This document shows, piece by piece, positions 33,801-44,512 of a DNA stretch of 64,000 bases. The translations under genes were made by a program, and so were the position numbers. Source of the DNA: Ashinkailepas kermadecensis (lineage: Eukaryota; Arthropoda; Thecostraca; Neolepadidae); contig JAOTOM010005185.1 of NCBI GenBank assembly GCA_034440615.1, positions 756,001 through 820,000 of the forward strand, in the 5' to 3' direction. Numbering within the stretch: the first letter of the stretch is position 1; each line of letters begins with the position of its first letter. A model generated the notes under the pieces. The model was not told the DNA's origin, made no database searches, and saw only the letters and a program-made list of their open reading frames with translations.

Positions 33801-33980
33801 AAAAGTTCCATGACCCTCTTTGGCTTTGTCATGTTGAGTAGCTCTATCATCTCTGGATGAGCTACCACTCTGCCCCCTTGATCTACTGCTACCCCTATTT
33901 GCTGACTGTGAGGTTCTATTGCCTATGCTGTCACTATTGGCATATCCCTGAGATGGCAATGCCAATTCTTCCCTCCCCAC
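30852..33980 (-). pseudogene. CR1-type LINE ORF2 (endonuclease and reverse transcriptase), broken
   Basis: Five consecutive open segments on the minus strand reconstruct the ORF2 order. First is the APE-type endonuclease (LNAHSIRSKFDEFK; ITEEWVSEGY; ILGDFNLKGYVN; GRSDHNIVRFKAQ), then a connector (RKRRVGKPAWLTPDVMKAIK). Next are reverse transcriptase blocks: NYRPVSLTSLVCKVLESI, QHGFRKG, VDVAYLDFSKAFDKVPH and GVPQGSVLGPLLFIIYVN. The catalytic box reads FADALKIF, with Ala replacing the second Asp of the usual x-A-D-D box. Breaks near 33520, 33060, 32754 and 32150 (frameshifts or stops), plus that substitution, make it inactive. A 53-bp ultra-short element plus duplication sits in frame near the C-terminus (31213-31281). 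The order and 3' tail point to the CR1 clade. Confidence 0.9.
31213..31265 (-). mobile_element. Ultra-short dispersed element (type copy) inside LINE ORF2
   Basis: The 53-bp insert reads GGTTGGTTATTTGGGCTTAA, then GGGCGCATCGACTGCG, then TTGGTCATACAGCGCCC. A perfect 16-bp duplication, ATCTCCTCTTAGCCTT, flanks it (31197-31212 and 31266-31281). Removing insert plus one duplication (69 bases) restores a standard LINE protein order (RRLRG joined to DLIEVFKF). It therefore entered after the LINE and, being a multiple of three, left the frame open. In sense (minus strand) orientation it runs from GGGCGC to a TAACCAACC tail. It has no A/B box, tRNA, 7SL or 5S likeness that I can see. Confidence 0.93.
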
Positions 33981-34030
33981 CCTATTATCTAGTTTCCCTG
34001 AAGGACATGTTCATATACTTTGCCTAACAC

Positions 34031-34960
34031 TTACACCCCCTTCTCGGAGAACTGCAGGCCATCCCTCTGATAGAGGTCAGATGAGCCATAAAACCTGCAC
34101 CACTTGTCAACAAAAGCCAAACCTAACTCATTGCAGAGCCTACCTACCCTGGCATTGGCTGCCAGTGCCCTAGAGCTCCACTCAGGGGAGACTCCAGCCC
34201 TAGGCAGAATAGCTGTCACAATAACTCTGCTATTGCTTTGCTTCAGGGTGGCCAGAAGGGCCCTGTAGTCCTGCATCAGCTCCTCACTCCTAGCAGTGCC
34301 TATGTTGTTCACTCCTACCTGCACTATAACTGTACTAAACTGGTTTTCACTGGTGGCCTGTGCAACCACTGGAACCAGGTCTCTAACCTGGGCACCAGGC
34401 CTGGTGATGCACCTCCTACCCCTCCGACCTTGACAGAATACCCTATCTAAATGCCGCACACGAGAGTCTCCTACGACTAGCACTTCCCCTTGCTGCTATC
34501 ACTATCCTGGGGGCAGTCCTCCAATGCCTGGAACCTATTGGATGTTACTACTCCTGCCTGTTGAGCTGCTTCACTAGGTTGCTTCCCACTCCTACCACCT
34601 ACCACCTGCCACTCACTGCCCCATTGCTCAGGCTCACGCCTCCAAATCCTCCACCCCCTGACTTTAAACCACTGCCCCTCCTGTGAGCTACAACTAGAAA
34701 TATTATGTTCACTCGGAACACTTCTCTCTTCAGCTCTCCCTGCCACCTCCACAGCAGGGGAAGCTAGTTACCCGGTGGCCTGTGACCACCTGGGCATAGG
34801 ATGCCCCTGCTACAGACTGCCCTTACATGTTACCCTTTCTGGCCTGCCCCATGAAGCAAGGGAAGCTTTGAGCTTGGAAAGCTCTGCCTTAAGGGCCCTA
34901 ACCTCATCCTCTAGTGCCTGCATCCTGGTAGTAACCATCCTAAAGGCTGCAGCTTATTCC
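34031..34960 (-). pseudogene. CR1-type LINE ORF1 with SGNH esterase domain, broken
   Basis: From the right: a short coiled coil (MQALEDEVRALKAELSKLKA), a low-complexity linker, then an SGNH/GDSL-type hydrolase segment. That segment starts VVGDSRVRHLDRVFCQG (Ser of the GDS block), continues VIVQVGVNNIGTARSEEL (Gly/Asn blocks) and ends DLYQRDGLQFSEKGV (the D-G-L-x-F-x-x-x-G position near the catalytic Asp-x-x-His, here without an evident His). CR1 ORF1 proteins commonly carry this esterase domain. Stops near 34770 and 34480 and loss of the final region make it a relic. Function in the living element is thought to involve RNA/lipid interaction during retrotransposition. Confidence 0.82.
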
Positions 34961-34989
34961 TAGATTGAGATTGAAAAGTAACTTGCTGC

Positions 34990-36049
34990 AAAATTATTTA
35001 CCAAATAACAGAGCAGATCGAAATAACCGACAAAGCTTAGGTGTATGCTAGTTCCTAACTATGCAGCACTTACAAGGTAATTACTGTGCAGAAAGTTGAC
35101 TGTGGTTTTAAAGAAAGAAGAAATCACTTGCTGAATAACTGCCAAAAATGAAATAAATAGCTGAAAACACTGACACACTAGACAAAGACAGACAGAATGG
35201 ATAAAATGGCGCTGGGCAGCGTCTCTAGGTGTAAATATTATAATCTGCTTGCTAAAAAAGAAACTTTTAAGAAACTGATTAAGATGATGTGACCACTCAC
35301 TTCCTCCACAAATGCTTACTTTTTAGTTGGCAAGCCAAAGAACATCAAAAAGTGTGATTGTAGCTAAGTCACATAGCATCAAAATAATGCTTAAAAAGAG
35401 AAGAGAAAAAAGATAGCATAACCAAACATAACCTCCCTTTTAATAAAACAATTGGAAACATGTCAAACAATATTTTCTTTTATTTTTTCCCACTTAAAAA
35501 AACCAAACATACCCTTACCTGCTTTGGAAGAAAAACCCAAAATGTTTGGGAAAAACTTCTGAAATAAAAAGTAGTTTCAACTTTGGTTCAACATTTTCCA
35601 ATTTTAGGGGGGAAATTGTGTTCTACATTGGATGTTAGGTTGGGCTAGGCTATAGTGCTTATTATTTATGAACATAATTTGTATGCTATATTTCCTGACT
35701 CAAGGCCTCTTTTTTATGTTATTTTGCTTGCCACCTGAAAAGTAGGCATTTGCAGGGGAAATGAGTGGTAAAATAATGTTAATCTTATTCATAAACATTG
35801 CATAAAAAAATCTAAGAATTCAAAAATTACCTGGACCAAATTTACCATTTTGGTTGATATCAATTAAGTATTTTTGCATTAGTTTCATGTAGTGTTGCTC
35901 CAGAAAGTATGTAGCCACCTTCCTTGCCAATTGAACTATAGAGGTAATTTTCTCATCAGTCAATTTGAGCTCATGGTGTAAGTGTAAGTTGTGAGTGAGT
36001 GGTCTCGTCATCTGAATCATGTTCATCAATATTAAAACAGAAACTAATT
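34990..36049. other. No recognisable feature, CpG-poor
   Basis: AT-rich, with the left part probably the 5' flank or 5' UTR of the CR1 element. No coding support. Confidence 0.45.
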
Positions 36050-36478
36050 TAGTCATAAAGTCATAAAGTCGTAAAATGTTAAGGCTTAATAAGAGCCACA
36101 GGGGCCCATTTGGGTTAAGCCTATCTAGAAAAGGTACTAGAAATGTACATATGCTCACCCAAATCAATACCTTATCCCAAGTTCCTAGGGAGCTATATAT
36201 CCCAGCCTATCTAGCACAATTCACTTGCTATTGCATAACACACTCGACAATTACAAACTCCTCCAATCACACCCATTATGCTACCATAGCCAATCTCATC
36301 AGTATCACATCCTGAAGGAAGGTGCTGAATCCACTGCTAGGTACACCCTATATAAAGTTACAAAGCATTTAGACTTAATAAGAGACTCAAGGGCCCATCC
36401 AGTTAAGTCTGTAAATGGAAGATACCACAAGCCTGGTAAAAAGACCTACCCCAACCATCCCACATTTAAAGATTCATA
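36050..36478 (-). mobile_element. 5'-truncated CR1 copy (3' UTR only)
   Basis: It repeats the 3' UTR of the CR1 element at 30.3 kb closely (GGCTTAATAAGAGCCACAGG; AGCTATATATCCCAGCC; GAAGGAAGGTGCTGAATCC). It ends on the left in CATAAAGTCATAAAGTCG, the reverse complement of the same 8-bp tail. Only the last roughly 430 bases are present, as expected for a truncated insertion. Confidence 0.88.
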
Positions 36479-36479
36479 A

Positions 36480-37429
36480 AGCACCTTAAAGCAGAAATTT
36501 ATTGAGATTGCAACTATTTATTGCTTTTAATTTGTACTCATCATTATGCATCTTGTCACCCTCTCTTGTTCCTGAACATGCAAGATCTGAGGGGAGGGAA
36601 ATTCCACCAGAAACCAAACTTTCATTAAAGCCAGCAAATATTGCAGGTATAGTGATGAATGAAAACAAATTGCTCAGCTCATCACAATAAAATAATATCC
36701 AGCCATGGAAGAATGGAAATCATAGATATCATGACTTGCAAGGATTCTTTGATGATACATAGGCGACATGAAATACTCAATCACAGCTGGGATACCCATA
36801 TTGATCGCATAAAAACACACCTGCGTTTATGGCAGCGCAGGTAGCATCAGAAAATAAACCGCACCAACTTACAGAACATAAAAGCCAGACATCCAGTGTC
36901 TAGTACGATTAATAAAGTGCCAATTATAATTCTTGAAGTATCATATAAACTTTTCCGAAGGCAAAAAAGAGAGGTCAACAGGTAACAAAACAAAGCGAAG
37001 TCACAACAAATCACGGCACGAAAAGCATTGCTTTGGATATATTGGCATTCTCGTTATTTGTCTCCAATGCGCCGTTTACCCAGAGTAATTGCTACTGAAA
37101 AGCAAGACTATATGACGTCATATAGGTTGTGTAGGATGATGCAGAGTCAAAATGTCAAACATCAATTATTATTTAACTTGAGAAGTCGTAATTTTGTTTA
37201 CGAAAAGACATCAACAGATACAAATAGTTTATCTAAATGTTATAAAAATAACAACTTAATGTAATTATGCATGTTTAGTACAAGCACAAGTTTAGGTAAA
37301 ACTAAGAGAGAAATGTTAGCTTATATCCAGATGTTTTTATCCACATGAAGTCGCATAAATTACAAAGGTAATATGACTTGTGTACAGTAATTGAAACGTT
37401 GCACATAGTTGTAGTCCTGTGCGCAACTC
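36480..37429. other. No supported gene
   Basis: Non-coding. From about 36.84 kb CpG dinucleotides reappear at ordinary density. Confidence 0.4.
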
Positions 37430-37700
37430 ATTTTAAATGCTTATTGACGTCATAATAATTTAAGGTTCCTTCGTTCTCCCCAAACGTTTGTCACCAAAAG
37501 TTAACTGAACTGAATACGCATGCGCACATCTGATTGTCGCAGGTTGTTGTTGTGGTGGGTACGGTTTGGTTGGTGGTGATATTGCTGTCAATTGTTGATT
37601 ATTGTCGAAGTTGCATAGGTGGGTGTTGCATAATGTTATTCTCTTGTACCCAAGCATCGCGTTCCACGAATTAGTGTTACCATAGCTTCAGTATAGCCTG
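37430..37700 (+). promoter_or_regulatory. CpG-normal pocket, candidate TFIIB promoter and 5' UTR exon
   Basis: Within the CpG-poor block this stretch has about a dozen CpGs in 270 bases, a CRE-like TTGACGTCATAA and an NRF1-like ACGCATGCGCAC. It ends with a donor-like GTTGAAG then GTATAT near 37710. TFIIB coding exon 1 is preceded directly by an acceptor (44486), so an upstream untranslated exon must exist. This is the most promoter-like spot upstream. The link is inference. Confidence 0.3.
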
Positions 37701-38041
37701 TCGTTGAAGGTATATAATTATTACAGACTATAAACATTTAGTGTTCACTCTCAGGTAGAGTACCTATGGGTTGTTATTCATTCTTCATCATGATTAGGTA
37801 CTTATGGAGGTACTTACATGGACCATTATCCAAGGCATTTCATTCATGTATACATCAGAAAGTGGGCAAGACATCCCCGGGACCATTGAGGGTGTCACCA
37901 GCTGGTGGACTCACCAGTGACTGCCTGGAAATGGCTGAGGTGCTTGCAGAGGGATTTTCATCAGTATAGGTGCCAAGGTACCACACAGATAGGCTAACAA
38001 GCCCAGCCCTGCACCAATACACTAATCAGTACTAAAAAATA

Positions 38042-38751
38042 TGGTAAATTTTTGATAAAAGGTGTTTTGGGATTTTTTGGAATTGTTTTTCAGAATATGA
38101 TGTTTATGAATGTGACTAAGAAGATGCAACACTCATTTTTGGTGCTGATGCATACTTTTCAATTTGAACTATGACGTCATATCGGTACGGTGTGATGACA
38201 TAGGTATGGCACTGAGGCTTTGACTGGCTAATGCTACAAATGGTTCACATACCTTAATGGGATGGTCGAGGTAGCTTAACCTAGCCTAACCTCATGGTGC
38301 ATTATATAAATTATAGCTATGATAAACTGAGAGGTAAGCAGGTTAGGTTAGGTTAGGTTAAGCTACTTGGACCATCTCATTAGTGTATGTGAACCATTTG
38401 TAGCATTAGCCAGTCAACCTAACCTCATGGCACATTATGTAAATTATAGCTATAATAAACCAAGAGGTAAGCAGGTTAGGTTAGGCTAGGTTGGGTTAGG
38501 TTAGTTTAGGTTAAGCTACTTTGACCATCTCATTAAGGTATGTGAACCGTTTGTAGCATTAGCCAGTCAAAGCCTCAGTGCCATACCTATGATGCCATTA
38601 CACCATACCAATGTGATGTCATTGTCCAAATTGAAAAGTAAGCATCAGCACCGAAAATGAGTGGTCACATCTTAGTCATGTTCATAAACATCATATTCTG
38701 GTAAAAAGTATTCCCAAAATTCCATAAACACCTTTTATAAAAAATTTACCA
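38042..38751. mobile_element. Palindromic foldback element (copy 1)
   Basis: The left arm (TGGTAAATTTTTGATAAAAG ... TTTGACTGGCTAATGCTAC ... CTTAACCTAGCCTAACC) is mirrored by the right arm (GGTTAGTTTAGGTTAAGC ... GTAGCATTAGCCAGTCAAAG ... AAAAATTTACCA). The arms are roughly 250-300 bp, and an internal partial repeat lies in the centre. There is no coding capacity. The whole can fold into one long hairpin. The superfamily is not clear because no target duplication is evident. Confidence 0.85.
38338..38368 (+). repeat. Short internal TTAGG run
   Basis: AGGTTAGGTTAGGTTAGGTT holds four TTAGG units in the centre of the palindromic element. Related runs lie at 38472-38510 and 40054-40100. TTAGG is the common arthropod telomere unit. 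Here it is embedded in a mobile element rather than at a chromosome end. Confidence 0.8.
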
Positions 38752-38946
38752 AAAATATTGAGATTATAGAGGCTCATGTTTATGTGCACAACATTTTTGT
38801 GAGGTTAATTGGTTCTCTAGCATGGGTCAGAGATGGACTGAGGGGACACAGGGGCTTGGGCCCCCACTCTGATGCCCCATAGTACCAAAAAATGCACTAG
38901 ATCAAATGAGAAAATTTAGGATTTTCACCATGTAAAACCCTTTGTG

Positions 38947-39575
38947 TGGGGCCACAGTAGCCCAGTCATTATCATGCTGGACACAGTGATAAATTTGTCA
39001 TGAAATAGGGTGGAATATACCACTTACTGAACACTGAATCGACATCCTTCCCAAAGATGTATCAACCTCATGCTTCTTGGTGCGTGTTTGCGAAGTCTTA
39101 ATGCCTTGTTTCTAACAGTATTCTATTTATAAGTATTATACTTATGCTCACCATAACGGATCCGGGATCGTGATACCGATCATCCCGTGGCGCAATTCCA
39201 GGTAGAGGGATTTCCTATGATATGCAATGTTATACATTACTGGTTTATAGCATAGGTATTTGTATCGTTATCATTGATATTGATATCCACAAATTAGGTA
39301 GCTCTCAAAACATGCAAAAGGGATGCAGCCATATGTCTTCAAATGTCCTCAACTGGGCTTAAAGGACTTAACAAGTATTTTAACTCACATTATTTCCATG
39401 GCGATTTCGACATCCTGCTCTACTCGTTTCGACATCTCACACCTAACGAGAAACCATTATTTTAACACTGGCTGGACATGACATGCAAGTCTACCAGTGA
39501 TCAATCAGCATGAGAGATTATCAATGCTATATGACCTAGCAGTTGAATATGTTGTAAGAAAACCCAAGGTTATGT
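38947..39575 (+). mobile_element. tRNA-derived SINE, family B head, old copy split by a MITE
   Basis: GGCCACAGTAGCCCAGTC (38950-38967) matches the tRNA-Lys-like head seen at 49202. After the MITE the body resumes as TGATCAATCAGCATGAGAG, then TATCAATGCTATATGACC and GTAAGAAAACCCAAGGTT. Nearly every CG of the young copy is CA or TG here, the signature of methylated-CpG decay. Confidence 0.82.
38984..39470 (+). mobile_element. hAT-like MITE (copy 3), clear 8-bp duplication
   Basis: 487 bp, with ends CAGTGATAAATTTGTC and CCATTATTTTAACACTG, giving terminal inverted repeats CAGTG(A/T)TAAA. A perfect 8-bp duplication GCTGGACA (38976-38983 and 39471-39478) is the hAT hallmark. It interrupts an older SINE. 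No transposase is encoded, so an autonomous partner elsewhere must mobilise it. Confidence 0.92.
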
Positions 39576-39639
39576 TCTTAAATTATTGGCATGCTTTGCT
39601 GGCCAAAAGCTTTCTCTGATTTGTTACATTGTTTTTGGT

Positions 39640-39694
39640 TGCCTCACCCCCCCCCCCGCCTTAGGAAAATCCTGGTTATGCCACTGCAATGGAT
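39640..39694 (-). mobile_element. Possible DNA-transposon end
   Basis: On the minus strand, CAGTGGCATAACCAGGATTT followed by a long G run resembles the CAGTGGCG-type ends of some hAT elements. Only one end is recognised, so this is tentative. Confidence 0.3.
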
Positions 39695-39751
39695 CCACAT
39701 GTGGCTCTCATATCTTAATGTGAGGAGCTGGAAAACTATTTTTTTCATCAA

Positions 39752-40337
39752 TTGCAATTTTTTATAAAAGGTGTTTTGGGATTTTTTGGGAATTGTTTTT
39801 CAGAATATGATGTTTATGAGTGTGATTAAGAAGATGCAACCACTCATTTTTGGTGCTGATGCTTACTTTTCAATTTGAACGATGATGTCACATCAGTACG
39901 GTGTGATGACGTCATAGGTATGGCACCGAGGCTTTGACTGGCTAATGCTACAAATGGTTCACATACCTTAATGAGATGGTTGAAGTAGCTTAACCTAACC
40001 TAACCTCATGGTGCATTATATAAATTATAGCTATCATAAACCAAGAGGTAAGCAGGTTAGGCTAGGCTAGGTTTGGTTCAGTTAGGTTAGTTTAGGTTAA
40101 GCTACTTTGACCATCTCATTAAGGTATGTGAACCGTTTGTAGCATTATCCAGTCAAAGCCTCAGTGCCATACCTATGATGTCATTACACCATACCAATGT
40201 GACATCATCATCCAAATTGAAATGTAAGCATCAGCACTGAAAATGAGTGGTCACATCTTCTTAGTCATGTTATAAACATCATATTCTGAAAAAAGTATTC
40301 CCAAAATTCCAAAAACACCTTTTATCAAAAATTTACC
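39752..40337. mobile_element. Palindromic foldback element (copy 2)
   Basis: Same arms and order as 38042-38751, including TTTGACTGGCTAATGCTAC and its reverse complement (with one change), with a shorter centre. The two copies lie in the same orientation, about 1 kb apart. Confidence 0.85.
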
Positions 40338-40933
40338 AATTTTTACATCATCTCTTGCCAGTGCAAGTCTATGATTGAGAAAATGTCAGATCACTCCAAT
40401 TTGTGTAGATGATTGAAACCATGACTTAGTGCCAGGTTAGTCTGACTGATGTCTCATGCAAATGTCTGGGTATTATTGCAGTATAGGGTGTTGCCAAAGT
40501 ATATTTGCATACACTTTACCTCTTGAAATAAAAAGGTGAGGCTGCATTGGATTAGGTTGTTAGGTTTTTAGCATCATAACACTACTCATATTTGACAGTT
40601 TTGAAGAATCAATGTGAAAAGGGTTAGATTAATTTTTTTCTTCAATTTAACATTATTCTTCCTGATATATTGCCTTGTTCAAGGCCCTGTTTTTGGTATT
40701 ATTTAGCTTTTGAACTGAAAATAAGCATTTGTTATGGAAATGAGTGGCCACATCTTCATAACATATATAAGCATGGTAGCTATTCAAGCATGTTTTTCTC
40801 AAAATCTGGTTAGCACCCTAAAATGCAAGTTTACCAAAGTCTGGAACACTTGTTGAGAAACTGACAGTGAGTATTTTCACAGCCACCACTTGCTGGATTC
40901 AACCAATTTGGCCTTCATTGAGTACACTGCTGA

Positions 40934-41092
40934 GGGGGACGAGTGGTCTAGGGGTTAGATGCTCGTCTCACAATCGAAAGAGTGTGGGTTCGAATCTCAC
41001 CTGTCGCTACTCTTCGCCCGCGACCAATCGGCGTGAGAGATTGTCGACGCTATATGACTACGGTCGACGTGTCGTAAAACCAATAACCAACC
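40934..41092 (+). mobile_element. tRNA-derived SINE, family A, young copy
   Basis: It begins GGGGACGAGTGGTCTAGGGG, has the B-box region GTGGGTTCGAATCTCACC, then the body (CGACCAATCGGCGTGAGAG) and tail AAACCAATAACCAACC. It is flanked by a perfect 14-bp duplication, GAGTACACTGCTGA (40920-40933 and 41093-41106). It is CpG-rich although embedded in CpG-free sequence, so it is a recent arrival. Confidence 0.93.
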
Positions 41093-41329
41093 GAGTACAC
41101 TGCTGATGATCAGCTGTTGTGGACAATTGAGACTGTCTCTGCCTGACTAGATGAGGGCTGTGCAGTGGATTTGGTTTTCTTCACTTTTTGAGAGGCATTT
41201 CACGTGTTGAATCATTTTACTTTGCTAGCAAAGTAGAAGGCTCTGATTTTTTTTTAAGGAAATCAATGGAATTACTAATTTTTTATCAGGGATGGAAATG
41301 GAACTGCTTATTCTGGCTCTTCCAGCAAA

Positions 41330-41960
41330 CCAAGGGATGTTCCGAGTCATGAGGCTCCCCAAGACTCTACTGGGTCCTGTTTTATTCTTGATTTATGCAA
41401 AAATATATATCATGTGGACTGTGGTATATACTCTCAGTTCAAGGCATTTCTACATGACCTGAAGATATACATCAGCTTGAAGTACAAATATATCACTGAC
41501 CTGCTGGCTGGTATTCCACTGGGTCAAATAGTTGTACTGGTGTTAATACTGCAAGGTCATAGGGCCTGACTATGAAACCAGACAAATGAGACAAATGCCC
41601 TTGGAACCCACAGTGCCTCATGTAATGGAGTAGTCATGGCCCTTATGCACATTATTACCTTGATGAAATTCAGCCAGCATTTGTTGAGTTACATACTGCA
41701 TGTTATGTTATGTTCTGAGCTATGTTCTGAATTCATGTAGGCCCTATACATTGTTCATGCCAGACCTCTCTTGGAGTTTTCCTCAAGCCTCTGGAATTAA
41801 GAATTAATTGGTGATTTAAGAAAACTTGTGTCAGTACAGAGGAGATGGATGCAAAAAATACAGTAGCTGGAAGGCCTAGATTGGCACCATCTTGTGAAAG
41901 CTAGATGTGTACTCTGTGAAAGGCAGACTGATTTGAGCAGACATTGTGAGACATTGGAAG
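41330..41960 (+). pseudogene. Fossil LINE reverse transcriptase
   Basis: Broken plus-strand frames spell decayed reverse transcriptase blocks in order: LLGPVLFLIYAKI (the S-x-LGP-x-LF-x-IY block), DLKIYISLKY (after the catalytic box), VHARPLLEFSSSLWN (the R-P-x-L-E-(Y/F) block) and SVQRRWMQKIQ. Many stops and shifts lie between them. It is a very old non-LTR element remnant, CpG-depleted. Confidence 0.65.
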
Positions 41961-42831
41961 ATCTATCCTGGCCATTCTACCACCCAGATTCTAGACATGT
42001 TTAATCTGCACCTTTGGGAAATACATGCAGACATTCATAAAAACTAGCTCACAGATGCTTATCAATAGATTGCAGGGAAAATGTTTAGCCTCAGATGTGC
42101 CAAATGGAATTAATATCCTGGTTATGTAGTAACATTGTGGGCATGACTGCATTTCAAACTGCATTGCACTTATGTTTTGGATTTGTGTTGGATGAATATG
42201 ATGAATAAGTTTACCATGATGTTTTTTTTACTATGAAGAGTCACTGCCTCTGTATTTTGGTATATCCTGTACCATAAAAGTTGGATTAAGCATATGTGAC
42301 AAATATGTATTCTTAGATATGGTGGATGCTACATATATTGCTACTTTTTGTACACTTTCAAGATACTGTTGTTTGTCATGCTAAACTGCTAGCTTTTTAT
42401 AATATAGGGGACTGGTGTATCTGCAAATACTGCTCCCTTCTATCAAACATAGAAGCTCATCCTCAGGTAGGTAAGCCAGGTCAGCATGAGGCATCTGTAC
42501 TTTGGTGTTAAATGGCATACAATTAATGAATATATATTGTGGCTATTCTTGGAGCTCTTCAGTGCTGTTTAGATACAAAATTGTATGTACATATCTTTAA
42601 GTTTTGTGTAATGATACATAATAGGTAGATACCTACCAGCCTACCTACCTGTCATATAAATTCCATTTATTTAGATCATTTACCCATTCCTAACTGTCAA
42701 CCTAGGAAAAAGTAGGTAGGTAAGTAAGCACCTACCTGCATGTTAGCAAGGTTGCAACCTAGGGAAACTTCAACAAGATCCCATCAGTGTGAGGAATGTG
42801 TCTGGCAGAGTTGTGCATGGTGCATTCACCT

Positions 42832-43392
42832 CAGTGATAAAGTATTCATTAAAAAGGGTGGAATATACCACTTCCTGAACATTGAAGCAACATCCTTCCC
42901 AAATCATTATTAACATCATGATATTTGATTTGTGCATATGAAGTCCTCATGCCTGTTTTCTAACCAATCAAGTATCATGCCTATCATCATTATTATGGAT
43001 TGTGATGCATGAATATCTTGTTAGTTAGTTATTTTGGTTTTAGGGCACATAAACTACTGAGGTCATTTTGCACCCATATGAATATCTTGTAAGTTGTAAT
43101 GCAAGTCCAGGAAAAGGGATTGCCTATGATGTGTTGCTATGCAATACCACTTGGTAGCATTGGAATGTTTTTTTAGTTATCATTAACATAGGTATCCACA
43201 AATTATATATCTATCAAGACAAGCAAAGGAAGTACACTTGTAAGTACACTATTGGCTCAAAATTGTGTTTGAAGTGCATGAATGATATTTTAAATGGCCT
43301 CGTTTCCAGCGCAAGTTTGAATACCCTACTATATTTGTTTCAACATATCACACCTAATAAGCAAACAAACAAAAAACATTATTTGGACATTG
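42832..43392 (+). mobile_element. hAT-like MITE (copy 4), with nested insertion
   Basis: The 5' end is CAGTGATAAAGTATTCATT, and the body matches the other MITE copies through GTCCAGGAAAAGGGATTGCC to a degraded end, AACATTATTTGGACATTG. It is enlarged by an ultra-short element at 43022-43077. The flanking duplication is no longer readable. Confidence 0.8.
43022..43077 (-). mobile_element. Ultra-short dispersed element inside a MITE
   Basis: The 56 bp read TAGTTAGTTATTTTGG, then TTTTAGGGCACATAAACTAC, then GGTCATTTTGCACCCAT. The flanks carry a perfect 13-bp direct repeat, ATGAATATCTTGT (43009-43021 and 43078-43090). GGGCAC and GCACCC replace GGGCGC and GCGCCC, consistent with CpG decay after insertion. 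Confidence 0.9.
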
Positions 43393-44463
43393 GCACACAG
43401 TGTGAGATGTGGGACTGTAGCATAATAATTTGTGTCTTGACAGTTGCAGGACTGGTGCAGCGAATAACACAATTTGCGCTGGTGCACCTCCCCCCCCCAT
43501 ACACACACTCAACAAAGTTTTAGCTGAAGGCACCCCTGTGGCAAGGTGGAGTGATCACTCGCTCAATGTCTTTTTCCTTCCAGCACTGTGTGAGTTCTCG
43601 AGCTTGATGCAGTGCGAACTTTTGCCTGGTAGTGGTGCATGCCAACAGTCTTTTTGCCCTATGTTTCAATCTAGCATGTTAGGCAGCTGATGCCTATCAT
43701 GGTAAGCTCGGTAGTGCTACGTGTGTGCTTGTACCTGGGAAAGCAAATGTGCTAATAGTCTGGCACACTATCCTCCAGGCTGCCTGCCTACCTACCAAAA
43801 TATTTAAACTGAAAGTTAAAATAAATCGTGATCAAATGCACCCTGCTTGCTGGCTGCACCACCAGTTTGCAACTGACGCTGGCCCAGGGAGGACGTGACA
43901 TGAAGATCAAGTTTTTTAGCTTCGTGGCTAAGGCAATTTAAAATAAGCTAACCCAACCTAACTCCAAGTATTGTTGGTGGCATAGACCTACACTTGCTGG
44001 ATAACTGGACATCCAAGCTGGATAACTTAATGTATATGGTAGGTAATCTTGTGGACATATGTTAGGCAACTATTGTGGAGCATAATTTTTGTATGCTGAA
44101 ATATCAATGCTTGCATTCTGAATATACGAGTTTCATGAATATTTATCCATCCAAGTAGGTAGGCACATACGTACTGCTCGCTGAGGGCTATGGAAGTACT
44201 TGAAGTACACCACATGAATCTCGCGAGGTCGAGAAAATCTGTGTCATACTCAGGGTAGGTATCAGGTAGGATCTGATATATGCTTGTTGTTCTTTGTTTG
44301 CTGTGCAAATATAGTGGGTGGCTTAAATGCTTTGTCTTATCTGTTTACTTATCGCTGAATCCAGATGCTCATACTTGCATGCAAAGTATCAGCTTTGTAT
44401 TATTTTGAAACATCTTTGGGGTATTAGGATATTTGTATGTCTGCATCAACTGACTACTGTCTT
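43393..44463. other. No recognisable feature upstream of TFIIB exon 1
   Basis: Probable TFIIB 5' intron or flank. CpGs become a little more frequent from about 43.5 kb. Confidence 0.4.
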
Positions 44464-44512
44464 AAATGTTTCTTTTTCTTTTTCAGACATCTGAGTTTCT
44501 TGGATCATTTCA

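Noticed and set aside
40934..41010. tRNA gene
   Set aside because: Same reasoning: it is the head of a SINE with a 14-bp flanking duplication.
28600..44400. Foreign DNA or contaminant block
   Set aside because: The block contains the same MITEs, SINE bodies and ultra-short elements as the flanks, so it belongs to the same genome. Decay of CpG explains its different composition. A misjoin still needs long-read exclusion.
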